DNA from: Anseongella ginsenosidimutans
GTDB taxonomy: Bacteria > Bacteroidota > Bacteroidia > Sphingobacteriales > Sphingobacteriaceae
Assembly: GCF_008033235.1 (NCBI RefSeq)
Contig: NZ_CP042432.1
Span: forward strand, 2,728,001-2,792,000
Length of the DNA: 64,000 nucleotides
Direction of reading: 5' to 3'
Within the stretch, counting starts at the first letter, position 1. Every line of letters starts with the position of its first letter. A program made the position numbers and the translations under genes. Positions 9,998 through 17,718 of this stretch are shown here, one piece after another. The notes below the pieces were generated by a model, which was not told where the DNA came from, did not search any database, and saw nothing but the letters and a program-made list of their open reading frames with translations.

Positions 9998-11908
9998 ATG
10001 AACAGGTTGAAAACGGTATTAATGATCCTGGCCGGCTGCCTGGCAGCGAGGGCAGGCATGGCCCAGGAACCGGACTTTTCCGTGGAGCAGATCCCTGGCC
10101 GGCTCCTGGAATCGGCCGATGCGGTAACCCGCTATTCCCATACGCAGATAATGGTCAATGATCCCCGGAATATGACCTGGCGGGTCAGAAAAGCAATTAC
10201 CGTACTGAACCCAGCGGGCGAAGATTACGGCGTGGCACATGTATTCTATGATAAATCAAGGAAGATCGCCGAACTTAAAGCCGGTATTTATAACGCTTCC
10301 GGCCGGATGGTACGCGCTGTTAAGGAAAAGGAATTTACCGATCAAAGTGCTATCAGCGATATTTCCATTTACGAGGACACCCGCGTTAAGTACTACCGCC
10401 CCGGTGTTCGGGAATACCCTTATACGGTATTTTATGAATACGAAATCAGAAGCAGCAATACTCATTATTTTCCGGAATGGTTTCCTGCCCGGTCGCCGCT
10501 CGTTTCGGTTCAGGACGCGGTATATGAAGTGATCTGCAGCAACGGTTTCCAGGTGAGGGTAAAGGAAATGCATATTTCGCCCGGCGAAGTAGCGGACAAT
10601 GCCGGGGGAGCCCGGGTTTACCGCTGGAAAGTAAACGACCTTCCTGCCAGGGGAGAAGAGCCTTTTGCACCGCCCTCGCGGAACTACCTTCCTCATGTAA
10701 TGGTAGCGCCGGTTGATTTTGAATATGAAGGAATGAAAGGCAGCTTCAGCAACTGGGAGCAATATGGCCAATGGGTATATGAGCGGCTGCTCAGCGGACG
10801 GGACGAGGTGCCGGAGGCTACCGCCGCGAAAATAACACAGCTGCTAAGCGGCGCTAAAGACGACCGGGAAAAGGTAGCCCGCGTCTATCAATATGTACAG
10901 GAAAAAAACCGCTATGTAAGTGTCCAGGTAGGAATAGGCGGCCTTCAGCCGATGCAGGCGGAAGACGTGGACCGGCTGAGCTACGGGGACTGCAAGGGCC
11001 TGGTGAATTATACAAAAGCCCTGCTCTCGGTAGCGGGAATCCCGTCCATCTATACTGAGGTCGCCGCAGGCGATGAACAGCGGAGTTATTTTCCTGAATT
11101 CGCTTCCTTCCTCCAGGGAAACCATATTATTCTTTGCGTACCGCTGCAAGGGGACACCGTATGGCTGGAATGTACTTCTAAGGAAGCCCCATTTAATTAC
11201 CTGGGAACCTTTACCGCCGGCCGGAACGTGCTGCTCATCACCCCGGAAGGAGGAAAGGTCACCCGCACTCCTTACTGCGAAAATTCCGGCAGCCGGAGAG
11301 AAGCCACTTTCACGATGCTTGAAAACGGCGAGGCTGCGGTAGAAGTGGAAACGGATTTTACGGGCGCGCTTTATTATGACCGCTACGAGCTTTCTCATGC
11401 AAACCCCCGGCAGGCGGACGAGCTGCTGAAGAAGCTGTATCCATTGAATAATCTTTACGTGGAAGATTGGAAGGTGAGCCATCAAAAGGAGGAAACGCCC
11501 CTTACGAAGGAAAAACTTCTGTTGCGCGTGCGCGATTTCGGCAGTATCAGCGGCGGCCGTTTGTTTCTTCCGCTGAACCCGCTCAACCGCCTGGAACGTG
11601 TGCCTGTTCATCTTCCCCAGCGGAGGTCGGCCGTCTTTATCGCTGAAAGTTATGAGGAAAAGGATGTGTTTGAATTCAAGCTTCCTGAAACGTACAAAGC
11701 AGAATACCTGCCTGAAAACCGGGAGATTACGAAGCCATTCGGGAAATTTAGTTTAAGCGCGGCTCTGGAAGGGGAAGTACTGGTGTACAAACGGGTACTC
11801 CGGCTGAATAAAGGGACGTATCCGCCTGAGAGCTACCAGGAAGTAATAGACTTTTTCCAGGAAGTGCAGCAGGCCGACTATCAGAAAGCGGTGCTGCTGA
11901 AGCCCTGA
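9998..11908 (+). CDS. DUF3857 and transglutaminase-domain protein
   Basis: A 636-residue secreted protein with signal MNRLKTVLMILAGCLAARAG, cleaved near MAQEP. DUF3857 lies at about 55-250 (YEIRSSNTHYFPEWF). The transglutaminase-like domain at about 285-400 has Cys332 (SYGDCKGLVNYTKALL), His376 (QGNHIILCV) and Glu391 (WLECTS), where Asp is usual. A C-terminal domain follows. It is the second of a tandem pair of paralogues and, unlike the first, keeps Cys and His. The 3' end overlaps the convergent DJ-1/PfpI gene by 28 bases. The family is clear; the reaction (amide hydrolysis or crosslinking) is not known. Confidence 0.87.
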   Translation: MNRLKTVLMILAGCLAARAGMAQEPDFSVEQIPGRLLESADAVTRYSHTQIMVNDPRNMTWRVRKAITVLNPAGEDYGVAHVFYDKSRKIAELKAGIYNASGRMVRAVKEKEFTDQSAISDISIYEDTRVKYYRPGVREYPYTVFYEYEIRSSNTHYFPEWFPARSPLVSVQDAVYEVICSNGFQVRVKEMHISPGEVADNAGGARVYRWKVNDLPARGEEPFAPPSRNYLPHVMVAPVDFEYEGMKGSFSNWEQYGQWVYERLLSGRDEVPEATAAKITQLLSGAKDDREKVARVYQYVQEKNRYVSVQVGIGGLQPMQAEDVDRLSYGDCKGLVNYTKALLSVAGIPSIYTEVAAGDEQRSYFPEFASFLQGNHIILCVPLQGDTVWLECTSKEAPFNYLGTFTAGRNVLLITPEGGKVTRTPYCENSGSRREATFTMLENGEAAVEVETDFTGALYYDRYELSHANPRQADELLKKLYPLNNLYVEDWKVSHQKEETPLTKEKLLLRVRDFGSISGGRLFLPLNPLNRLERVPVHLPQRRSAVFIAESYEEKDVFEFKLPETYKAEYLPENREITKPFGKFSLSAALEGEVLVYKRVLRLNKGTYPPESYQEVIDFFQEVQQADYQKAVLLKP

Positions 11909-12483
11909 CTGCGGTATTCCATCATTTTCGCCACTTCTTCGCTAAAGGCCTGATCATACAATTGCTCAATCAGGTGAAGGCTGCCTTCGATACCGGAAGA
12001 ACTGCCCGCCGAGCAGATGATCTTCCCGTTATCCACGAAGCGGGTATCCCTCACCACCTCCAGTTCCGGGTAGTTCCTTTCCAGTTCATCGAGGAAAAGA
12101 TGGTGAGTGGTGGTTTTAAGCCCCTTCATCAGGTGGCTCTGTGCAAGGATAAATGCGCCGGTGGAAACCGTCAGGATACGGCGGAAAGAGGTAGACCGCA
12201 GCCAGTACATCAGCCTGTCGTTATGCATTTCTTTTTTGAATCCCCTTCCGCCCGGGATAATAAGAATATCAATTTCGGGTGAATAGGCAAAGGGGCCGTC
12301 GGTTACGAGCCGAAGGCCATGCCTGGTGATTATCTGGTCATGGTTGGACAGGGTAAATACATTGAAAAGCTTCCTTCCAGCCACGTCGTTGGCAAGATTG
12401 AATACTCCGAAAGGCCCCGCAAAATCAAGCTCCTCGCAATCATCAAATAGCAAAATCGCTACGTTTCTAACTTTATTCGGCAT
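11881..12483 (-). CDS. DJ-1/PfpI family protein with Ser in place of the nucleophile Cys
   Basis: A 200-residue class I glutamine-amidotransferase-like protein. It starts VAILLFDDCEELDFAGPFGV, which carries the conserved acidic residue (Glu17/Glu18), and has ILIIPGGRG (73-81) and the nucleophile elbow RILTVSTGAFILA. In this family the elbow normally reads VCTGA, but here Ser107 takes the Cys place. The C-terminal part SAGSSSGIEGSLHLIEQL matches the N-terminal domain of AraC-type DJ-1 regulators and isocyanide hydratase-like proteins, but no helix-turn-helix is attached. The enzymatic role is uncertain. A long AT-rich dyad lies 50-85 bases upstream of its start. Confidence 0.85.
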   Translation of the reverse strand: MPNKVRNVAILLFDDCEELDFAGPFGVFNLANDVAGRKLFNVFTLSNHDQIITRHGLRLVTDGPFAYSPEIDILIIPGGRGFKKEMHNDRLMYWLRSTSFRRILTVSTGAFILAQSHLMKGLKTTTHHLFLDELERNYPELEVVRDTRFVDNGKIICSAGSSSGIEGSLHLIEQLYDQAFSEEVAKMMEYRSQGFSSTAF

Positions 12484-12535
12484 GCTTAAAAGTTCAAAGT
12501 TTGTTTGTGCTTCTCTTATTTGTAACGCTGATAAT

Positions 12536-12567
12536 ATATAATTTGTATAAAGTTGAACAAATTATAT
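12536..12567. promoter_or_regulatory. AT-rich dyad upstream of the DJ-1/PfpI gene
   Basis: Perfect 11-base arms ATATAATTTGT (12536-12546) and ACAAATTATAT (12557-12567) with a 10-base spacer. They lie 53-84 bases upstream of the ATG at 12483, in a markedly AT-rich patch between two genes on the same strand. It may be an operator or part of the promoter. No T-run follows, so a terminator for the EamA gene is less likely, and that gene in any case ends 3' of here. Confidence 0.45.
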
Positions 12568-12590
12568 TTAAAATGCAATTATCCAGGTAG

Positions 12591-13541
12591 TTATTGCGTT
12601 GCGGAAGCTTGCCGTTCCCGGGGCCCGGGAACCGGTGCCGGAGAAAGGGCCGGCTTTTTTCTGCGTCGTCCGGCGGTTACCAGGTAAATGCCGCCAATGG
12701 TCAGTAAACCGGCAAATAAAATATGCCTGCTCAGGACTTCATCCAGAAGCAGCCATCCGGCAAACAAGGCAACCAGGGGATTTATATAAGCATACATGGA
12801 AACGGTGGAAGCCGGAAGCTTTTCAAGTGCGTACGTGAACGAACCGTAAGAAACGATAGAACCGAAAACAATAAGATAAAGCAGGGCGTAAACCGCTTCC
12901 CCGGTGAATTCCATTCCGCCGTAGTTATCCGAAAAGGGGCTGATGATCAGCATAAAAACCCCGCCTGATAAAAGTTGTATACCGGCGGCGAAGACCGGTT
13001 TTATTACCGGTTTTTGTTTTTTCAGCAAAAGCGTGCCACCTGCCCAGGAGAGGGTGGCCACCACGATCCCGATCATTCCTGAAGCATAAGCCGGGTTGAC
13101 CAGGTCCTGGAGGCCATCACTGAAGATAAGTACCAGCCCGCCGAAACCAAGCAGTATTCCCAGGGCCATTTTCCCGTTCACCCGTTCCGTATTGCCCATA
13201 AAGAACACGTTAAAAAGAATGAGCCAGATGGGCATCATGGAGCAGATCAGCGCGGCAATTCCGCTGGTCACATGCTGTTCTCCCCAGCCCACCAGGCCGT
13301 TTCCGATACCAATCATCAGGATCCCGGCCAGCAGATGTATTTTAAGGTCTTTCCAGGCCGGGAAACGATGGCCGCTTCCAAGGAAAAAAAGACAAAGCAG
13401 GCCTCCGGCCACCACCTGGCGAATACCTAAGAACAGGAAAGGGGGAACGTGCATAATTCCCACCCTCATGGCAAGATAGGTGGTTCCCCAGATAATACAC
13501 ATGGCAGCCAGGGCCAGGTAGGCCCTCCATTGGTTTCTCAT
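12591..13541 (-). CDS. EamA/DMT family transporter
   Basis: A 316-residue inner-membrane protein with about ten transmembrane helices in two EamA repeats. Repeat 1 begins with YLALAAMCIIWGTTYLAMRV and contains ALICSMMPIWLILFN. Repeat 2 contains WAGGTLLLKKQ, ALEKLPASTVSMYAYINPLV and LFAGWLLLDEVLS, a typical EamA ending. The tail is Arg/Pro rich. These drug/metabolite exporters carry amino acids or small metabolites; the substrate cannot be read. A pair of 20-base direct repeats spaced by 21 bases lies upstream. Confidence 0.93.
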   Translation of the reverse strand: MRNQWRAYLALAAMCIIWGTTYLAMRVGIMHVPPFLFLGIRQVVAGGLLCLFFLGSGHRFPAWKDLKIHLLAGILMIGIGNGLVGWGEQHVTSGIAALICSMMPIWLILFNVFFMGNTERVNGKMALGILLGFGGLVLIFSDGLQDLVNPAYASGMIGIVVATLSWAGGTLLLKKQKPVIKPVFAAGIQLLSGGVFMLIISPFSDNYGGMEFTGEAVYALLYLIVFGSIVSYGSFTYALEKLPASTVSMYAYINPLVALFAGWLLLDEVLSRHILFAGLLTIGGIYLVTAGRRRKKPALSPAPVPGPRERQASATQ

Positions 13542-13590
13542 AAACGAGTCAGATTGAGCATAAGTACTCTACAGGAAAAGGCCGGTTTTG

Positions 13591-13631
13591 TTTAGGATCT
13601 TGCAGGGAATGTTTAGGATCGGGCAGAGAAC
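13591..13631. repeat. Two direct repeats, 21-base period, upstream of the EamA gene
   Basis: TTTAGGATCTTGCAGGGAAT (13591-13610) and TTTAGGATCGGGCAGAGAAC (13612-13631) agree at 16 of 20 positions. They lie 50-90 bases upstream of the EamA start at 13541. A 21-base period equals two helical turns, so the repeats face the same side of DNA, as expected of a tandem regulator site. The role is inferred. Confidence 0.45.
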
Positions 13632-13654
13632 GTGCAGAGAAAAGGCTTTAAAAC

Positions 13655-13694
13655 AAAACCGGGTTTACCCGCCCTTGCAGGTAAACCCGGTTTT
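13655..13694 (-). terminator. Intrinsic terminator of the DUF4397 gene
   Basis: A perfect 15-base stem (AAAACCGGGTTTACC at 13655-13669 and its complement at 13680-13694) with a 10-base loop. On the - strand it is followed by a T-rich stretch (TTTTGTTTT). It begins 17 bases past the stop of the DUF4397 gene and has the form of a classical rho-independent terminator. Confidence 0.85.
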
Positions 13695-13710
13695 ATTCGT
13701 TCCGGTTCCC

Positions 13711-14457
13711 TCAGGGAGTAGTAGTTGTCGGTTCTACTTCTTCATGTTCAATGGATTCCAGCCCCAGCGCCTTCTGGCCGGTGCCTTCATTGATGCCCCG
13801 TACCCAGATGGTGTACACTTTACTGTCCTCGAGATCCACAGTGCCTGAAGCCAGCACATCGCCCGTGCTGCTATCTTTGATGTTCAGCATATGCGCGCCC
13901 GCTTCCACTTCTTCATAATCACCAGAGACTTCCTGAAATTTAATATCGCTAAACCAGGGTGTGGTTTCACCCTCCGCTACCAGGTCCACTTCAGGAGTTT
14001 CCTTACCCAGGTTAATGAATCTTACTTTTGCCATGCCTTGTGACGGGCTTTCGAAGTTGTCTTCACGCATGATGCCCTTTATGGAGTCTGGGGTGCTATA
14101 AATATATACCGAATAGTAAACGTCCTGATTAATCGGCATGATGCTCTGGAAGAGGATACTGTCGTCCTCCGCATGAGTTACCGTAAGAAGATAATTATAG
14201 GGTTGAGCCTGAATGTAACTGCTGGTAGGATACCTCCGCGTGTAGGAAATAGGAGCATCTCCAAGCTGATCCTGTTCGAAAACGTCTTGTGTAGCGCTGA
14301 CATAAAAATCAAGCGCAGCCGTGTCAGGCATCGCATTAATAAAAGAAATAAAGCCCGGCCGTATTTCTCCCGGGTCACTATCGTCGTTAAGACAGGAAGT
14401 AAACGAGACAGAGGCGGCAACAGCTATAGAGAAGTAGAGGATACGTTTCAGTTTCAT
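13711..14457 (-). CDS. DUF4397 domain lipoprotein
   Basis: A 248-residue protein with a lipoprotein signal: MKLKRILYFSIAVAASVSFT then Ser-Cys, with Cys22 as the acylated residue and an Asp/Asn-rich start to the mature part. The body carries repeated beta-sandwich motifs typical of DUF4397 (FISFINAMPDTAALDFYV, VRFINLGKETPEVDLV, YTIWVRGI), about two units. The C-terminus is Glu/Thr rich (EHEEVEPTTTTP). It is probably exported and anchored in the outer membrane. The function is unknown. It has its own terminator downstream. Confidence 0.88.
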   Translation of the reverse strand: MKLKRILYFSIAVAASVSFTSCLNDDSDPGEIRPGFISFINAMPDTAALDFYVSATQDVFEQDQLGDAPISYTRRYPTSSYIQAQPYNYLLTVTHAEDDSILFQSIMPINQDVYYSVYIYSTPDSIKGIMREDNFESPSQGMAKVRFINLGKETPEVDLVAEGETTPWFSDIKFQEVSGDYEEVEAGAHMLNIKDSSTGDVLASGTVDLEDSKVYTIWVRGINEGTGQKALGLESIEHEEVEPTTTTP

Positions 14458-14557
14458 AAAACAAAGAGTTAAGATTTTTTAAATTTAATTTTATGCATCA
14501 ATTTTAATGCCATTAAGAAGCAGTACGTAAGCAAACGACAAAACGTTACGCCACCCC

Positions 14558-16458
14558 TCACTTTTTACGATAATCCTGAATTACCTCACAGAAAATGGCG
14601 CCGTATTTCCCCGTTTTAACCTCGCCAAAACCGGGGATGCGGCGAATAGCTTCCAGGTCTTCCGGCAAATGCCGGGCAAGTTCCCTCAGGGTAGCATCCG
14701 ACAGGATAATGTAAGCTGGTACATTTTCCGTTTCAGCCAGGCGCCGTCGTTCAACGCGGAGGATTTCAAATAATTCTTTATCATAGGCTGCTGCTTCTGC
14801 TTCTGCATTATCTTTTTCGTTGCCGGACCGCCTTGCCGGACTGCCGGATGTGCGGTTTCCGGCGGCCTCGCTTCCGGCTGAAAGGTTCCCTGCGCCGGCG
14901 TAACCTGCGGTCTTTCTCTTCTGCCCGGCGGCCTTTTCCGGTTCTTTTCGGACACTCAGCATCACGGTTTCATCCCCCTTAAGTACGGCCCGGCTCTTAG
15001 GGCCAAGCTGCAGTACGGGATAGGGCCCTTCCGATTTCTTTAAATACTCCTGCGCGATCAGCTCTTCCAGATAGCCGCTCCAGGTTTCTCTGCTGAGGTC
15101 GCTGCCCACACCGAAGGTTTTAAGGCTTTTATGCCATTCCCGGATTCGCCCGGAAGTATTTCCTTTTAAAAAATCGATCACATACCCGGCACCGAATGAT
15201 TCGTTGAGGCGGGCTACCGCCGAAAGTGCTTTCTGGGCAAGGATGGTCCCGTCAATGTACTGGTACTTGCCAAGGCAGATATCGCAGTTCCCGCAATTAT
15301 CCGGAGCTTCTTCATCAAAGTAATTAAGGAGGAATTTTCTGCGGCAGCTCCGGAGGTTGCCGTACAGGACCATCTGGTCCAGCTTTTTGAGCAGGATGCG
15401 GCTTTGCTCCTCGTTATTCTCTACAGTAGTGAATTGCTGGAGTTTATTCACGTCTGCATAGGAATAAAAAAGCAGGGCTTCACCGGGAAGGCCGTCGCGC
15501 CCCGCCCGGCCGGTTTCCTGGTAATAGCCTTCAATATTTTTAGGTAAGTCCATATGGACGACGAAGCGCACATTGGACTTATCAATGCCCATCCCAAAAG
15601 CGATGGTTGCCACGACAATGGATATATCGTCCCGCAGGAATTTTTCCTGCCTTTCTTCCCGGATATGCTTTTCCAGGCCGGCATGATAGGCCTCGGCCGC
15701 ATAGCCTTTCGCTTGAAGTTTAGCTGCGAGTGACTCAGTTGAATTCCTTGATAAACAGTAAATAATGCCGGATTCCTTTTTGTTCCCCTCCAGGAAATCA
15801 AGCAGCCGCTGAAAGCTGTTCCGCTTCGGCTCTACCTTGTAGCAGATATTTTCCCGGTTAAAGCTGGAGATATAGGAAGGCGGGTCTTTCAATTCCAGGC
15901 GGCTGATAATATCCGCCCGGGTCAGCTTGTCGGCCGTTGCCGTCAGCGCCATGAAAGGGACTTCCGGGATCTCCTGCCGCAGTTGGCCGAGCAGCCGGTA
16001 TTCCGGGCGGAAGTCATGACCCCACTGCGAGATACAATGTGCCTCGTCGACGGCGACCAGGGAGAGTTTCAGGCGCTTGAGAAAGCCGATCAGCTGCATA
16101 TCGGAAGCCATCAGCCGTTCCGGCGCCAGGTAGAGCAGTTTTAATTCATTCCGGTGAACCTGTCTGAAAACAGCCTCCTGTTCATTCCGGCTTTGGCTGG
16201 AATTCAGGTAAGCGGCGGCAATTCCGTTGACCCGCAGGGCGTCCACCTGGTCTTTCATCAGGGCGATAAGCGGAGAAATGACAATGGTAAGTCCTTCAAA
16301 GATCAGGGCGGGTACCTGGTAACAAAGGGATTTGCCGCCCCCGTAGGCATTAGCACGAGGCTGTCCTTTTTTTGAAGTACGTTCCGGATCACCTGCTCCT
16401 GGTTGGGCCGGAATGAGTCATAGCCAAAATAACGTTGTAAGATGCTGATCGGTTCCAC
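14558..16458 (-). pseudogene. recQ: RecQ-type ATP-dependent DNA helicase, frameshifted inside Walker A
   Basis: 3'-5' DNA helicase of recombination and repair. The N-terminal piece (from GTG 16458, 13 bases after the upstream gene) reads EPISILQRYFGYDSFRPNQE and VLMPTGA, then loses frame. One extra C in the C5 run at 16338-16342 restores [20 protein letters not shown], joining it to the long frame from 16258. That frame carries VDEAHCISQWGHDFRPEY, ALTATAD, CLSRNSTE, IAFGMGIDKSNVRFVVH and QETGRAGRDG, a zinc-binding Cys set (CRRKF, CGNCDIC), the winged-helix RQC region, and a C-terminal HRDC domain (ILRVERRRLAE, IRRIPGFGEVKTGKYG). Restored length is about 633 residues, normal for the family. 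As written, only a helicase lacking the P-loop could be made. Confidence 0.9.
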
Positions 16459-16471
16459 AGGTATTGATATT

Positions 16472-17656
16472 TTATTGCTTTTCAGGCTGCAGATAAACGG
16501 TTTTCCCTTTTTCCGCCGATTCCCTCGCGGCTTCCAGGATGCGGACCACCGTGACATTGGTCTTCAGCGAATAAAGTCCGTTTTCTCCCGGGAGCGTCTT
16601 TCCCCGGATCACATCAGCCAGGTAAACGAAGGGATTTTCGTAAACAGGCAGGTCGGTTGATGTCACCCGGAACGAGCGTTCGGGCCCCGAAGCGTTCCTG
16701 ACGCGCATTTCCGTATCGTTCTTTGTAATAATATAACCGCTATCCCCGTAAACGGCCATATCTTTCCTGTTAAAGGGCCAGTTCCAGGAAGCTTGTATAA
16801 TACATTGTGCATCAGGATAATTAAGAATAATCGTGGCATCATCGTCCACTTTTGGATACCTTTTCGGTTTATATTGCCTGGTGATCGCGGTTACCGAAAC
16901 CGGCGCTCTTCCCTGCATGAGATAGGTCATTAGGTTCGCGCCGTAGCATCCGAAGTCGATAAGGGCGCCGCCCCCGTTCAGGACCGGATCGGTAAGCCAT
17001 TCCAGGAATTCCGGGCCTACACCAATCTCCTGCGGCCCCTGGTGGCCGGCATGTACCACTACTTTTTTTAAATCCCCCACATAACTGCTGTCGGAAAGCA
17101 GGCGGAATGTTTTTTCCGTGGTGGGGTACCAGGAGGTTTCATAATTGGTAAGCAGGTGGATCTGGTTTTCCCTGGCAAGCAGCTCCATGCGCAGCGCATG
17201 CTTTACGTTTGTGGCAAGAGGTTTTTCCACCATGACGTGAATGCCCCGGGGAGCGCAGCTTTCCACCACTTCCAGGTGTTCGTAAATAGCGCCGAAGGCC
17301 GCTACTGCTTCCGGCCTGGCAGCCTCCAGCATCGTGTCAAGATTACTGTAAAAGAGGCTGGCCGGCAAATCATATTGTTCCCGGAACTGCCGGGCAAGCC
17401 CGGTGTCCGGCTCATAAATACCCACCACTTTTACCGCTTCGGTACGTTTACTTCCGAAGATCCAGGCAGCATGGCCATGCGTGATGCGGGCAATAGCCAG
17501 GCGCAGGGGTTCTTCGCCCTGCGTTTCCTGGAAAGGCGTGTCCTCGCTGCCGGCGGACGGCCCCTTGCCCGCTTGCCCCCGGAGGGACAGGCAGGGAATG
17601 CCGGCGAATATCACGATCAAAAAGATGGTTATTGTGCGTAGGTGAATTTTAAACAT
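16472..17656 (-). CDS. Secreted Gfo/Idh/MocA family oxidoreductase
   Basis: A 394-residue NAD(P)-dependent sugar or cyclitol oxidoreductase. A hydrophobic N-terminus (LRTITIFLIVIFAGIPCLSL) looks like a Sec signal or anchor and lacks a twin-Arg motif, which is notable because most family members are cytosolic. The Rossmann part has LRLAIARITHGHAAWIF and VKVVGIYEPD. The conserved EKP motif is in HVMVEKPLATNVKHALRM. The catalytic-domain segment VLNGGGALIDFGCYGANLMT contains the usual GGGxxxDxGxY/H. It is divergent from the PQQ dehydrogenase gene across a palindrome. The substrate is unknown. Confidence 0.88.
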   Translation of the reverse strand: MFKIHLRTITIFLIVIFAGIPCLSLRGQAGKGPSAGSEDTPFQETQGEEPLRLAIARITHGHAAWIFGSKRTEAVKVVGIYEPDTGLARQFREQYDLPASLFYSNLDTMLEAARPEAVAAFGAIYEHLEVVESCAPRGIHVMVEKPLATNVKHALRMELLARENQIHLLTNYETSWYPTTEKTFRLLSDSSYVGDLKKVVVHAGHQGPQEIGVGPEFLEWLTDPVLNGGGALIDFGCYGANLMTYLMQGRAPVSVTAITRQYKPKRYPKVDDDATIILNYPDAQCIIQASWNWPFNRKDMAVYGDSGYIITKNDTEMRVRNASGPERSFRVTSTDLPVYENPFVYLADVIRGKTLPGENGLYSLKTNVTVVRILEAARESAEKGKTVYLQPEKQ

Positions 17657-17660
17657 GCTA

Positions 17661-17692
17661 CCCGTAAAGATAAGATTAATCTTTTTTACGGG
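17661..17692. promoter_or_regulatory. Nested palindrome between divergent oxidoreductase genes
   Basis: A perfect 12-base palindrome AAGATTAATCTT (17672-17683) is nested almost coaxially inside 8-base arms CCCGTAAA (17661-17668) and TTTACGGG (17685-17692). It begins 5 bases from the start codon of the - strand gene and ends 26 bases before the + strand GTG at 17719. An operator acting on both genes is a reasonable inference. Confidence 0.45.
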
Positions 17693-17718
17693 ATTATCTT
17701 TTTATATATTCAGGGCAC

